Shown here one piece after another: positions 7,588-17,208 of a stretch of DNA of 64,000 nucleotides. The stretch is from Novosphingobium sp. KCTC 2891 (GTDB lineage Bacteria > Pseudomonadota > Alphaproteobacteria > Sphingomonadales > Sphingomonadaceae), in the NCBI RefSeq assembly GCF_025938155.1, contig NZ_JAPCZG010000011.1:41287-105286 (forward strand), given 5' to 3'. Position numbers and translations under genes: made by a program. The notes under the pieces were generated by a model. That model ran no database searches and was not told the origin of the DNA. It was given only the letters and a program-made list of their open reading frames with translations. How positions within the stretch are numbered: the first letter of the stretch is position 1; every line of letters starts with the position of its first letter.

Positions 7588-10500
7588 ATGCACGTCATCT
7601 TCCGCGAAACGCACGGGATGGAGGAAACCGCCGTCCCGCAGGATCTGGGGCAGACGCCTGCGGATCTCGTGGTGCTGTCTTTTTCCGACAGCGACCTTGG
7701 CGCGTTCGCGGGCGGCTGGCATCAGGCGAGACTGGCGAACCCGGCGTTTCCGTCGCTGCGCCTCGCCAATCTGGCGGCGCTGATGCACCCGCTTTCCGTC
7801 GATACGTATATCGAACGCACGCTGGGCGGGGCGCGGGCGATCCTGATCCGGCTGATCGGCGGCACGCCCTATTGGAGCTATGGGCTGCAACAGGTGGCGT
7901 TGCTGGCGCGCTCGCGCGGGATCGCGCTGGCGGTGTTGTCCGGCGATGGGCGGCCGGATCACAGGCTGGACGAAGCCTCCACGGTTCCGCCCGCGGTGCT
8001 GCGCACGCTGGGCCAGCTTTGCGATTCTGGTGGAGCGGATGCGGCGCGCGCGGCGCTGGGCGAGCTGGCACGCGCAGCCCGGCTTGTCACGGCCACAGAA
8101 ATCCCGAGCACGGCGCTGCCCATGGCCGGTGGCTGGCACCCGCTCCATGGCCTGTGCGATCCGCTGGCGCTGATCCCCGACGCAACACGCCCGCTGGTGC
8201 TGATCGTGTTCTACAGGTCCTATCTTGCGGCCCACGATCTCGACCCGTTCGAGGCTCTGCATCGGGCGTTCGAGGCGGCGGGCTTTGCCACGCTGTCGCT
8301 CTACGTCACGTCGCTGAAGGAGCCGCAATCGCGCGCGCAAGTCGATCGCTGGGTGCGGCAGCTGGCCCCCGCTGCGATCGTCAATGCGACCGCCTTTTCC
8401 GCGCGGGATGATCAGGGCCACAGCCCGCTGGATGGCGCTGGCGTGCCCGTGTTCCAATTGGCGCTGGCCACCGGAGCGCGTGAAGCGTGGACGAATGCCG
8501 CGCGCGGGCTGTCGCCCGCGGATCTGGCGATGCACGTGGTTCTGCCTGAAATCGATGGTCGCGTGTTCGCGGGCGTGGCCAGCTTCAAGCAAGCCGATGT
8601 GGCAGACCCCGCGCTGGAGTTTGCCCAGAACCGGCACCGCGCCGACCCGGATCGCATCGCGGCCATCGCGGCGCGCGTGGCGGGCGCAATCGCGTTGGCA
8701 AGGAAGCCCGCCCGCGAACGCCGTGTAGCGCTGGTCCTGTCGACCTATCCGGGCAAGGCGCACCAGATGGCGCACGCCGTGGGGCTGGATGCGCTCGCCT
8801 CGGCCGAGGCGATCCTCCATGATCTGGCCGATGCGGGCTATGCGACGGGCGCCGTTCCCGATCTGGCGACCGCGCTGGGGCAGGAGACCCTTCACTGGCC
8901 ACTGGCCGCGTATCGGGCGGCGTTGACCACCCTGCCCGCGCCCTTGCGCGCCGCGCTGGCCGAGACCTGGGGCGATCCGGAGAGCGACCCTGCCGTGGTG
9001 GATGGCGCGTTCCGGTTTGCCGCCGTGACGACGGGCCAGGCGCTGGTCGCGCTGCAACCCGAACGCGGCAATCTGGCCGACCGGGACGAGGCCTATCACG
9101 ATACGACACGATGCCCTCGCCATGCCTATGTAGCCTTCTACCTCTGGCTGCGCGCACTGGGAATCGATGCGCTGGTGCACGTCGGCGCGCACGGCACGCT
9201 GGAATGGCTGCCGGGCAAATCGGTGGCGCTGTCGGAAGCCTGCTGGCCCGAAGCGCTGGTTGGCGCCCTGCCGGTGATCTACCCGTTCATCGTCAACGAT
9301 CCGGGCGAAGCCGCGCAAGCCAAGCGCCGCATCGGTGCAGTCACGCTGGGCCATGCCCCGCCACCGCTGGCACCAACCCGGCATGGCGCCGGGCTGGAAC
9401 GGATTGAGACGCTGCTCGACGAGTTTTCCAACGCCGATGGCCTCGATCCTGCCCGCCGCGATCGCCTGCAAGGCGCCATCCGCGCCGAGGCGCAGGCGCT
9501 GGGGCTGGAGGCGGAACTGGGTCTTGATGCCGCAACCACGCTGGGCGAAGCGATCACGCGCATCGACCGCTTCGTGTGCGATGTGAAGGAGAGCCAGTTC
9601 GGCGACGGCCTGCATGTGTTCGGCCGTGGCGAACAGGGTGCGTCCGAGCGTGCGGGCCTCCTTGCGGCGCTGGCGGGACGGCGCGTGCCTGCCGGACCTT
9701 CGGGATCGCCCCATCGCGGGCGCAGCGACGTGCTGCCGACGGGGCGCAACCTTTACACCATCGATCCGCGCGCGGTGCCCTCGCGCGCCGCCCATGCGCA
9801 GGGCGTGACGCTGGCCGAGGAACTGCTGCGCCGGCACTTGCAGGATCACGGCGACTACCCCCACGGTCTGGTGGTGGACCTGTGGGGTTCGGCCACGATG
9901 CGCACAGCGGGCGAGGAATTCGCCATGGCGCTGCATCTGCTGGGCGCAAAGCCGCTGTGGGATCCGGCGTCCGAGCGCGTGACCGGGATCGAGATCCTGC
10001 CCCTTGCCCTGCTCGACCGACCACGCATCGACGTGACGCTGCGCGTGTCGGGGCTGTTTCGCGATGCCTTCCCTGCGTTGCCCATGCTGTTCGGGCAAGC
10101 GGTGCGCGCGCTGTGCGAACGGGACGAAGAGCCGGAATGGAACCCTTTTGCCAATACACAGGCAACCCCGCGCGTCTATGGTCCGCAGCCCGGTCGCTAT
10201 GGCCTGGACATGGGGGCAGCAGCGGAAACCTATACCGACGCGGCACGCCGCGCGGCGGGGGAAGCCTGGCTGGCAGCATCCGGCCACGCACTCGACACCG
10301 CCGATGCGCAGGCGGACAGCCGGGGCCTGCGTGAACGGGTGGCCGGAGCCGATGCCTTTGTGCATTTGCAGGATCTTGCCGAAACAGACCTGTTGCTGGC
10401 GGCGGACTATGCCGCGCACGAGGCTGGCTTTGCCGCTGCGCAGGCCGTCACCGGCGGCAATGCGGCGCTCTATCACCTCGACAGCCGCAACCCCGAACGC

Positions 10501-10869
10501 CCGGTCGCGCGCGCGCTGACCGAGGAAATCGCGCGCGTGGTGCGCGCCCGCGCCGCGCATCCGGGATGGATCGCCGGGATGATGCGCCACGGCTTTCGCG
10601 GAGGCGCGGAACTGGCCGCAACGCTGGATCATCTGGGCGCAATTGCGCATCTTTCCGGCAGCGTGCCGCCACAACTGTTCGACCTCTATCACGAGGCTAC
10701 GCTGGGGCAGAGCGAGGTGCGCGCCTTTCTGGAACGGGAAAACCCGCAGGCGCTGGCAGCAATGGAAGCGCGCTTTGCCGCACTCCATGCCGCAGGACTT
10801 TGGCCTACACGGCGAAATTCGATCCTCGCCACCCTGCCCCTGTCGTCCGCGCCGGAAACCGAGGCGTGA
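7588..10869 (+). CDS. cobN: Cobaltochelatase subunit CobN
   Basis: The large catalytic subunit (1093 residues) of the ATP-dependent aerobic cobaltochelatase, which inserts Co2+ into hydrogenobyrinic acid a,c-diamide. It is a member of the CobN/magnesium-chelatase H family: VHVGAHGTLEWLPGKSVALSEACWP, HGRS DVLPTGRNLYTIDPRAVPS and the DLWGSATMRTAGEE region are typical. The length is near the lower end for the family. It starts 9 bases after cobW. The AAA+ partner subunits (CobS/CobT chelatase) are not in the window and must be elsewhere. A long reverse-strand open frame across this gene is a high-GC shadow. Confidence 0.95.
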   Translation: MHVIFRETHGMEETAVPQDLGQTPADLVVLSFSDSDLGAFAGGWHQARLANPAFPSLRLANLAALMHPLSVDTYIERTLGGARAILIRLIGGTPYWSYGLQQVALLARSRGIALAVLSGDGRPDHRLDEASTVPPAVLRTLGQLCDSGGADAARAALGELARAARLVTATEIPSTALPMAGGWHPLHGLCDPLALIPDATRPLVLIVFYRSYLAAHDLDPFEALHRAFEAAGFATLSLYVTSLKEPQSRAQVDRWVRQLAPAAIVNATAFSARDDQGHSPLDGAGVPVFQLALATGAREAWTNAARGLSPADLAMHVVLPEIDGRVFAGVASFKQADVADPALEFAQNRHRADPDRIAAIAARVAGAIALARKPARERRVALVLSTYPGKAHQMAHAVGLDALASAEAILHDLADAGYATGAVPDLATALGQETLHWPLAAYRAALTTLPAPLRAALAETWGDPESDPAVVDGAFRFAAVTTGQALVALQPERGNLADRDEAYHDTTRCPRHAYVAFYLWLRALGIDALVHVGAHGTLEWLPGKSVALSEACWPEALVGALPVIYPFIVNDPGEAAQAKRRIGAVTLGHAPPPLAPTRHGAGLERIETLLDEFSNADGLDPARRDRLQGAIRAEAQALGLEAELGLDAATTLGEAITRIDRFVCDVKESQFGDGLHVFGRGEQGASERAGLLAALAGRRVPAGPSGSPHRGRSDVLPTGRNLYTIDPRAVPSRAAHAQGVTLAEELLRRHLQDHGDYPHGLVVDLWGSATMRTAGEEFAMALHLLGAKPLWDPASERVTGIEILPLALLDRPRIDVTLRVSGLFRDAFPALPMLFGQAVRALCERDEEPEWNPFANTQATPRVYGPQPGRYGLDMGAAAETYTDAARRAAGEAWLAASGHALDTADAQADSRGLRERVAGADAFVHLQDLAETDLLLAADYAAHEAGFAAAQAVTGGNAALYHLDSRNPERPVARALTEEIARVVRARAAHPGWIAGMMRHGFRGGAELAATLDHLGAIAHLSGSVPPQLFDLYHEATLGQSEVRAFLERENPQALAAMEARFAALHAAGLWPTRRNSILATLPLSSAPETEA

Positions 10870-11996
10870 GCGGCTTCGAGATCAAGGGCTGGTGCCCCGA
10901 TGCGTGGCGACCGATGGAAACGGGCGACGGCCTGCTGGTGCGGATCAAGCCACGTCTCGCGCGCCTGACCCGTGGACAAGCACGCGCCCTGTGCGCGCTG
11001 GCCGACCGCTTCGGCAACGGCATCATCGACGTCACGCGTCGCGCCAATCTCCAGGTCCGCGGCGTCCACGAAACCGGCTGGCGCGATCTGGTGCGTGAAC
11101 TGGTCGGGTTGGGGTTGGTGGACGCCGATCGCCGTATCGAAACCCGGAGCAACCTGCTGGTGGCGCCCGATTGGACGCTGGGCGACGACAGCCATCGTAT
11201 TGCCTGCGACCTGCTGGCGCGGCTGGGCCAGTTGCCCGACCTGCCTGGCAAGGTCGGCTTCGTGGTCGACGCCGGTGCCGCTCCGGCCCTGCTCGACGAA
11301 CCGGGCGATTTCCGCGTCGAACGCGGTGCCACAGGCGGCTTGATCCTGCGCGCCGCCGGGCGGTCCACGGGCGTTGAACTCGCCGCAGGCAGCGAAGCAG
11401 GCATGCTGATCGCGCTCGCACACTGGTTCCACGAGAGCGGCGGCACGCTGGCAGGCCGCATGGCTCGCCACGATGCGCCCTTGCCGGATTGGGCGACGGG
11501 AAAAGTGCCGCCCGCACCGCCCGTTTCTCCGATGGTGCCGGGCAGCACGCCGCAAGGCACAGCGCATGGCGCGCCGTTCGGGCAGGTGGAAGCGGCCGTT
11601 CTGGCCCGCGCCGTTGCCGATCCTGCCGTCGAGGGCCTGCGGATCACGCCATGGCGCGTGTTGCTGCTCGAAGGGACGCAGAGCGGTGCCATCCCCGGCC
11701 TGATCGCCGATGCCGCCGACCCGCTCCTGCGCGCTTATGCCTGCCCCGGTGCCCCGTTCTGCCCTCAGGCGAACGTGGCCACGCGCGAGCTGGCGCGGCG
11801 GCTGGCGCCCGCCGTTTCGGGCAACCTGCACGTTTCCGGCTGCGCCAAGGGCTGTGCCTGCCCGCAGCCCGCCGCCGTCGTCCTGACCGGCCGCGATGGC
11901 CGGTTCGACCTTGCCCACAACGACCGCGCCGGATCGCCCGCCGCCGTGACCGATCTCGGCCCCGCAGCGGTCCTTGCGCATTTTGGAGTCGCCTGA
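10866..11996 (+). CDS. cobG: Precorrin-3B synthase CobG
   Basis: An oxygen-dependent monooxygenase that converts precorrin-3A to precorrin-3B, the hallmark of the aerobic pathway. The 376-residue protein resembles nitrite/sulfite reductases: two half-domains, and a 4Fe-4S ligand set visible as CPGAPFC (C293, C299) and SGCAKGCACP (CxxxC, ~326-330). The GTG at 10866 overlaps the cobN stop (GTGA). The upstream in-frame region is shadow sequence in cobN, so this start is preferred. It couples cobN to cobH translationally. Confidence 0.93.
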   Translation: MSGFEIKGWCPDAWRPMETGDGLLVRIKPRLARLTRGQARALCALADRFGNGIIDVTRRANLQVRGVHETGWRDLVRELVGLGLVDADRRIETRSNLLVAPDWTLGDDSHRIACDLLARLGQLPDLPGKVGFVVDAGAAPALLDEPGDFRVERGATGGLILRAAGRSTGVELAAGSEAGMLIALAHWFHESGGTLAGRMARHDAPLPDWATGKVPPAPPVSPMVPGSTPQGTAHGAPFGQVEAAVLARAVADPAVEGLRITPWRVLLLEGTQSGAIPGLIADAADPLLRAYACPGAPFCPQANVATRELARRLAPAVSGNLHVSGCAKGCACPQPAAVVLTGRDGRFDLAHNDRAGSPAAVTDLGPAAVLAHFGVA

Positions 11997-12625
11997 TGCC
12001 CCATGCCTATGAAACCTGTGGCGCGGCGATCTATCGCCAGTCCTTCGCCATGATCCGTGCCGAGGCTGATCTGGCGCGCTTTTCCGCCGAGGAAGAACCG
12101 GTGGCCGTGCGCATGATCCATGCCGCCGGGATGGTGGACCTCGCCCGGCATATCCGCTTGTCGCCCGGCTTTGCCGATGCCGCCCGCGGCGCGCTGGCGG
12201 CAGGCGCACCCATCCTGTGCGATGCCCGGATGGTCTCCGAAGGGGTCACCCGCCCGCGCCTCCCCGCCGATAACGCGGTGCTGTGCACCCTGCACGATCC
12301 GCAAGTGCCCGATCTGGCGCGCACCATGGCCAACACCCGCTCGGCCGCCGCGCTGGAACTGTGGCGGCCCCATCTGGCGGGCGCGGTGGTGGCCATCGGC
12401 AACGCCCCCACCGCCCTGTTCCACCTGCTGAACATGCTGGAGGATCCGGACTGCCCGCGCCCGGCCGCGATCATCGGCTGTCCTGTCGGGTTCGTGGGCG
12501 CGGTGGAATCCAAAGCCGCGTTGTGGGACGCGCAGCCCGTGCCCTGCTGCATCGTGGAGGGGCGCCTCGGCGGCAGCGCCATCACCGTGGCGGCAGTCAA
12601 CGCCCTTGCGAGCCGCGCGGAATGA
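11996..12625 (+). CDS. cobH: Precorrin-8X methylmutase CobH
   Basis: A 209-residue CobH/CbiC-family enzyme that moves the C-11 methyl to C-12, giving hydrogenobyrinic acid. The conserved VRMIHAAGM contains the catalytic His (H42 here); AIGNAPTALFHLL and PAAIIGCPVGFVGAVESK are typical family blocks. ATG at 11996 overlaps the cobG stop (TGATG). Length agrees with the family. Confidence 0.95.
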   Translation: MPHAYETCGAAIYRQSFAMIRAEADLARFSAEEEPVAVRMIHAAGMVDLARHIRLSPGFADAARGALAAGAPILCDARMVSEGVTRPRLPADNAVLCTLHDPQVPDLARTMANTRSAAALELWRPHLAGAVVAIGNAPTALFHLLNMLEDPDCPRPAAIIGCPVGFVGAVESKAALWDAQPVPCCIVEGRLGGSAITVAAVNALASRAE

Positions 12626-13359
12626 GCGCCGCCCTCACCGCAGGCACGATCCACGGCGTCGGCCTTGGTCCCGGCGCGCCCGACCTGCTGAGCGTGCGCG
12701 CCGACCGGCTGGTGCGCGGCACCCGCCACATCGCCTATTTCCGCAAGGCGGGCCGCCCCGGACAGGCACGGCGCATTGCCGAGGGCATGTTGCGCGACGA
12801 TGCCATCGAGATCGCCATGGAATATCCGGTGACGACCGAGATCCCGGTCTCCGACCCGCGCTACAACGCCTGTCTTTCGGCTTTCTATGCCGAGTGCACC
12901 GAACGGCTCGCCACGCTGGCCCGCGCGGGCGACGATGTGGTGGTCCTGTGTGAAGGCGATCCGTTCTTCTACGGCTCGTTCATGCATCTACATTCGCGGC
13001 TTGCCGGCCTGACGCCGGTCGAGGTCGTGCCCGGCATCACCGGCATGGCGGGCGCATGGAACGCCACGGGACTTCCGATCACCTGGGGCGACGACGTGCT
13101 GACGGTGGCCACGGCCACCCTGCCCGAGGAGGAACTGGCCCGCCGCATCCGCGATACCGATGCGCTGGTGGTGATGAAGATCGGCCGCAACCTGCCCAAG
13201 CTGCGTCGCGCGGTCAAAGCCGCCGGGCGAGAACAGGCGGCATGGCTGGTAGAATACGCTGCCATGCCTGCGCAACGCGTGACGCCACTGGCAGAAGCGA
13301 CCGACGTGACGCCCTATTTCTCGATCCTGCTGATCCACGGACAGGGGCGCAGACCGTGA
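12622..13359 (+). CDS. cobI: Precorrin-2 C20-methyltransferase CobI
   Basis: A SAM-dependent tetrapyrrole methylase (245 residues) that makes precorrin-3A. It shows the family fold landmarks: [16 protein letters not shown] at the N-terminus, VVVLCEGDPFFYGSFMHL (GDP-x-F/Y motif, ~residues 110-127), VEVVPGITGMAGAWNATG and LVVMKIGRNL. The MHL/FYG pattern and position between cobH and cobJ fit CobI rather than CobJ or CobM. ATGA overlap with cobH. Confidence 0.93.
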   Translation: MSAALTAGTIHGVGLGPGAPDLLSVRADRLVRGTRHIAYFRKAGRPGQARRIAEGMLRDDAIEIAMEYPVTTEIPVSDPRYNACLSAFYAECTERLATLARAGDDVVVLCEGDPFFYGSFMHLHSRLAGLTPVEVVPGITGMAGAWNATGLPITWGDDVLTVATATLPEEELARRIRDTDALVVMKIGRNLPKLRRAVKAAGREQAAWLVEYAAMPAQRVTPLAEATDVTPYFSILLIHGQGRRP

Positions 13360-14132
13360 GCGTGCCCGCGCAAGGCGGCTGGCTGGCCGTCGCCGGACTG
13401 GGGCCGGGCGATCAGGCTCTAGTCACGCCCGAAGTCAGCGATGCGCTGGCCGCAGCCACCGACGTGATCGGCTATTTCCCCTATGTCGCGCGGATTGCCC
13501 CACGCGAAGGGCTGGTGCTGCATCCGTCCGACAATCGCGTGGAACTGGACCGGGCGAAACTGGCGCTGGACCTTGCGGCGCAGGGTCGCAACGTGGTGGT
13601 CGTCTCGTCGGGCGATCCCGGCGTCTTCGCCATGGCCGCCGCCGTGTTCGAAGCGTTGGAGGCGGGCACGCCCGCATGGCAGGACATCGACATCCGCGTC
13701 CTGCCCGGCATCACCGCGATGCTGGCGGCCAGCGCGCGCGCCGGTGCCCCGCTCGGCCATGATTTCTGCGCGATCAACCTGTCGGACAACCTGAAACCGT
13801 GGTCGCTGATCGCAAAGCGCCTGCGGCTGGCGGCCGAAGCCGATTTCGCGATGGCGTTCTACAACCCGCGCTCCAAATCGCGGCCCCAAGGCTTCGCCCG
13901 CGCACTGGCGGTGTTGCAGGAAGCCTGCGGCGACGACCGCCCGGTGCTGTTCGCCCGCGCGGTATCGACGGCAGACGAAGTGCTGCGCATCGTGCCGCTC
14001 GACAAGGCCCAGCCCGACATGGCCGACATGCGCACGATGGTGATCGTAGGGTCCAGCCAGACGCGGATCATCGAACGCCCCGCAGGCCCCGTGCTCTATA
14101 CCCCGCGTTCCGCGCCGAAAGCTGTGGCGTGA
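13356..14132 (+). CDS. cobJ: Precorrin-3B C17-methyltransferase CobJ
   Basis: A SAM-dependent methylase (258 residues) that contracts the macrocycle ring and methylates C-17. Landmarks: LAVAGLGPGDQALVTPE, VVVVSSGDPGVFAMA (~residues 84-98), VLPGITAMLAASARAGAPLGHDFCAINLSD split over the SAM pocket, and FYNPRSKSRPQ typical of CobJ/CbiH. The GTG at 13356 overlaps the cobI stop. Its 3' end overlaps the 3' end of the oppositely oriented cobK by 37 bases. Confidence 0.93.
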   Translation: MSVPAQGGWLAVAGLGPGDQALVTPEVSDALAAATDVIGYFPYVARIAPREGLVLHPSDNRVELDRAKLALDLAAQGRNVVVVSSGDPGVFAMAAAVFEALEAGTPAWQDIDIRVLPGITAMLAASARAGAPLGHDFCAINLSDNLKPWSLIAKRLRLAAEADFAMAFYNPRSKSRPQGFARALAVLQEACGDDRPVLFARAVSTADEVLRIVPLDKAQPDMADMRTMVIVGSSQTRIIERPAGPVLYTPRSAPKAVA

Positions 14133-14857
14133 CCCAGCCAGGCGATCACATCTTCCGGCCGATGCACTTCGAGCCGTTCGGGCATGGCCGGACGGTCGAT
14201 CATCAGCACGGGCAAACCCAGTTCGCGCGCGGCGATCAGCTTTGCCTCCGCGCCCGTGCCGCCAGCGTTCTTGCTGACGACAAGATCGATGCCGTGTTCC
14301 TGCAACAGCGCGCGGTCGCCCGCCACGGTGAACGGCCCGCGATCGACGACGAGGCCATGATCGGGCAGCCCGGGCGGCATGGCGGGCGCATCGACGAAGC
14401 GCAGCAGGTAGTGGTGCTGCGGCTGCGCGGCGAAAGCGTCCACATGCATCCGTCCCAGGGCCAGCAGAACGCGGCGGGTCGGCCCCGCCAGCGCGGCGAC
14501 GGCGGCAGCGATGTCGGCCACGTGATGCCACTGATCGCCGCCGACCGGCTGCCAGGCGGGCCGGGTCAGCGCGATGTGCGGAACGCCCGCCTCTCGTGCG
14601 GCCGCCACGGCATTCGCGCTCATCGTCGCGGCGAAGGGATGGGTGGCGTCCACCAGGTGCGTGACACCCGTTTCGCGCAAAAGCTCCGCCAGACCTGCCG
14701 CGCCGCCGAAACCGCCGATGCGCACCGGCACGGGCTGGGGGCGCGGGTTTTCGGTGCGACCGGCATAGCTCAGCCTGGCCGTGATGCCGCGCCCTGCAAG
14801 CAGGCGCGCCAGCGCGCTGGCTTCGGTGGTGCCGCCCAGCACAAGGACGTTTGGCAT
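14096..14857 (-). CDS. cobK: Precorrin-6A reductase CobK, antisense within the operon
   Basis: An NADPH-dependent reductase of 253 residues that makes precorrin-6B. VLVLGGTTEASALARLLAGRG is the N-terminal nucleotide-binding loop, with THLVDATHPFAA (~62-73) and VVSKNAGGTGAEAKLIAARELG as family blocks. It is the only cob gene on the minus strand. Its ATG (complement of 14855-14857) shares the palindrome CATG with the ATG of cobL (14856-14858), and its 3' end overlaps cobJ. It therefore needs a promoter inside cobL, or one not visible here. Inversion of cobK between cobJ and cobL is known in other alphaproteobacteria. Confidence 0.93.
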   Translation of the reverse strand: MPNVLVLGGTTEASALARLLAGRGITARLSYAGRTENPRPQPVPVRIGGFGGAAGLAELLRETGVTHLVDATHPFAATMSANAVAAAREAGVPHIALTRPAWQPVGGDQWHHVADIAAAVAALAGPTRRVLLALGRMHVDAFAAQPQHHYLLRFVDAPAMPPGLPDHGLVVDRGPFTVAGDRALLQEHGIDLVVSKNAGGTGAEAKLIAARELGLPVLMIDRPAMPERLEVHRPEDVIAWLGHATAFGAERGV

Positions 14858-16064
14858 GGCTGATCGGGATCCCGCTGGCTGGTTGACGATCATCGGCGTC
14901 GGCGAAGATGGTTTCGATGGCCTGTCCGCCGCCAGCCGCGCGGCGCTGGCCGGTGCCGAACTGGTGATGGGGCCGCCGCGCCACCTGTCGTTGCTGCCAG
15001 CGCTTACCTGCCCGGCCATCGCATGGCCAGTGCCTTTCGCCGATGGCGTGGCGCGCCTGCTGGAGCATCGCGGGCGCCGCGTGGTCATGCTGGCGTCAGG
15101 AGATCCCTTCTGGTTCGGCGCCGGAAAAAGCGTGACGCGCCATCTCGATCGCGATGAATGGATCGCGCACCCGGCCCCGTCGACGTTCTCGTTGGCCGCA
15201 AGCCAGTTGGGATGGGCCGTGCAGGATACGGTCTGCCTCGGCCTGCACGCCGCGCCGCTGCAACGCCTGCGCCCGCATCTGGCACCGGGTCGGCGGATCA
15301 TCGTCCTGCTGCGTGATGGCCATGCGGTGCATGTACTGGCGGCCTATTGCGCCAGCCTTGGCTTCGGGGCGTCCACGCTTCACGTCATGGAGGCGCTGGG
15401 CGGTCCTCGGGCACGGGTGCGCCACGTGGTGGCCGACCAGGTGGTGCTCGGCGAGATTGCCCATCCTGTCGCCGTCGGTATCGCTACGGCGGGCGAAGGC
15501 CACGCGGTGCCCACGACCTCCGGCCTGCCCGACGATCTGTTCGCGTCCGATGGCCAGATTACCAAGCGGCCGGTGCGTGCGCTGACCTTGTCGGCGCTGG
15601 CGCCGCGCGCGGGCGAAACGCTGTGGGACATCGGCGCAGGCTCCGGCTCGATCGGGATCGAATGGCTGCTGTCGCACCCCGCCAACCATGCCATCGCGCT
15701 GGAAGCCGATCCGGTGCGGGCTGCCCGCGCGCGGGCCAATGCCGCCGCGCTGGGCGCTGACCATCTGTGCGTGATCGAAGGCCGCGCTCCCACCGACCTG
15801 CCCGATGGCCCGGCGCCTGATGCGGTGTTTATCGGCGGCGGGCTGTCCTACGCCCTGCTGGAAGCCCTGTGGCACCGCCTTCCCGCCGGAACCCGGCTGG
15901 TTGCCAACGCGGTCACGCTGGAATCGGAAGCCGTGCTGGCACACTGGCATGGCGCGAAAGGCGGCGCGCTGCTGCGCGTCGAACTGGCCGATGCCGCCCC
16001 CATTGGCAACCGTCACGGCTGGAAGGCCCGCTATCCGGTGGTGCAGTGGAGCATCACGCTATGA
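14856..16064 (+). CDS. cobL: Precorrin-6B C5,15-methyltransferase (decarboxylating) CobL
   Basis: A fused CbiE-CbiT enzyme (402 residues). Residues 1-~200 are the CbiE-like methylase (IIGVGEDGFDGLSAASR, VVMLASGDPFWFGAGKS); residues ~230-402 are a class-I SAM methyltransferase (TLWDIGAGSGSIGIEWLL at ~257, IALEADPVRAARARANA, PDAVFIGGGLS) that also decarboxylates. ATG at 14856 overlaps the cobK start on the other strand. Ribosomes cannot reach it by overlap from cobJ, since ~720 bases of antisense cobK lie between, so it needs its own initiation signal. Confidence 0.94.
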   Translation: MADRDPAGWLTIIGVGEDGFDGLSAASRAALAGAELVMGPPRHLSLLPALTCPAIAWPVPFADGVARLLEHRGRRVVMLASGDPFWFGAGKSVTRHLDRDEWIAHPAPSTFSLAASQLGWAVQDTVCLGLHAAPLQRLRPHLAPGRRIIVLLRDGHAVHVLAAYCASLGFGASTLHVMEALGGPRARVRHVVADQVVLGEIAHPVAVGIATAGEGHAVPTTSGLPDDLFASDGQITKRPVRALTLSALAPRAGETLWDIGAGSGSIGIEWLLSHPANHAIALEADPVRAARARANAAALGADHLCVIEGRAPTDLPDGPAPDAVFIGGGLSYALLEALWHRLPAGTRLVANAVTLESEAVLAHWHGAKGGALLRVELADAAPIGNRHGWKARYPVVQWSITL

Positions 16065-16426
16065 TCGTCGCCGGCTTCGGGTTCCGCGCCAGCGCCAGCC
16101 TTGAATCGCTACGCGCGGCGCTGGCGCTGGCGCAACAGGGCGCGCCCACGGTCACGCGCCTCGCCACCGCGCAGGCCAAGGCCGCAACGCTCGCCCCGCT
16201 GGCACAGGCGCTGGGCCTGCCGCTGGCCGAAGTGACCGCCGACGCGCTGGCCGCCCGCCGTACGCACACCGAATCCGCCGCCAGCCGCAAGGCACACGGC
16301 ACTGGCAGCGTGGCGGAATCCGCCGCGCTCGCCGCCGCAGGGTCGGGGGCACGACTGTTGCGCCGCCGGCAGATTTCCCCCGATCGCATGGCCACTTGCG
16401 CCATTGCCCAAGGAATACCTGAATGA
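16061..16426 (+). CDS. cobE: CobE / CbiG C-terminal-like cobalamin biosynthesis protein
   Basis: A small protein (121 residues) of the CobE/CbiG-C family: [15 protein letters not shown] at the start, [20 protein letters not shown] in the middle and [14 protein letters not shown] toward the end, the last being the most conserved block. CobE is associated with the aerobic pathway, where its exact role is uncertain. ATGA overlap with cobL upstream and with cobM downstream. Confidence 0.88.
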   Translation: MIVAGFGFRASASLESLRAALALAQQGAPTVTRLATAQAKAATLAPLAQALGLPLAEVTADALAARRTHTESAASRKAHGTGSVAESAALAAAGSGARLLRRRQISPDRMATCAIAQGIPE

Positions 16427-17208
16427 CCGTCCATTTCATTGGCGCCGGCCCTGGCGCGCCCGATCTGCTGACCCTGCGCGGGCGCGACCTGATCGCAGCG
16501 AGCCTCGTCTGCCTTTATGCCGGATCGCTGATTCCGGCCGCCATGCTGGCCCATTGCCCGCCGAACGCGCGCATCGTGAACACCGCGCCCATGGCACTGG
16601 ACGATATCGTGGCCGAGATCGCCGCGGCCCATGCCGCCGGGCATGACGTCGCGCGGCTGCATTCGGGCGACCTGTCGGTCTGGTCGGCGATGGGCGAACA
16701 GTTGCGCCGGCTGCGCGCGCTGGACATTCCCTTCACCGTCACGCCCGGCGTCCCCGCCTTTGCCGCCGCCGCCGCAACGCTTGAGGCGGAACTGACTCTG
16801 CCCGAACTCGGCCAGTCGCTGGTCCTCACGCGCACGCCCGGCCGCGCCAGCACGATGCCGCCGCGCGAAAGCCTCGCCAACTTCGCGGTGACCGGCGCGA
16901 CGCTCGCCATTCACCTGTCGATCCACAATCTGGCCACGGTGGTGGCCGATCTTGCCCCCGCCTATGGTCAGGATTGCCCGGTCGCCGTGGTGTGGCGCGC
17001 CAGCTGGCCCGACCAGCGCGTGGTCCGCGCCACGCTGGGCACGGTGGAACAGGCCGTGGCGGGCAGCATGGAGCGCACTGCGCTGATCCTCGTCGGCCGC
17101 GTGCTGGCTGCCGAAGGGTTTGCCGAAAGCAGCCTTTATGCCGCCGATTACGACCGCCGCTTCCGCCCGCAGGATGCCACCTCGCGCTTCATCGGCGTCA
17201 CCGAATGA
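16423..17208 (+). CDS. cobM: Precorrin-4 C11-methyltransferase CobM
   Basis: A 261-residue SAM-dependent tetrapyrrole methylase giving precorrin-5. It begins [20 protein letters not shown], with [33 protein letters not shown] (~residues 81-98), [17 protein letters not shown] and LILVGRVL, all typical of CobM/CbiF. It overlaps cobE and cobB by ATGA. Confidence 0.95.
   Translation: MTVHFIGAGPGAPDLLTLRGRDLIAASLVCLYAGSLIPAAMLAHCPPNARIVNTAPMALDDIVAEIAAAHAAGHDVARLHSGDLSVWSAMGEQLRRLRALDIPFTVTPGVPAFAAAAATLEAELTLPELGQSLVLTRTPGRASTMPPRESLANFAVTGATLAIHLSIHNLATVVADLAPAYGQDCPVAVVWRASWPDQRVVRATLGTVEQAVAGSMERTALILVGRVLAAEGFAESSLYAADYDRRFRPQDATSRFIGVTE

Noticed and set aside
6307..10788. 1493-residue reverse-strand open frame
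   Set aside because: It is a high-GC shadow antisense to cobN and riboswitch 2; the + strand holds the recognisable conserved proteins.
13419..15068. 549-residue reverse open frame over cobJ-cobK-cobL
   Set aside because: It merges antisense of cobJ with an out-of-frame reading of cobK; the true cobK is in a different frame with the known motifs.
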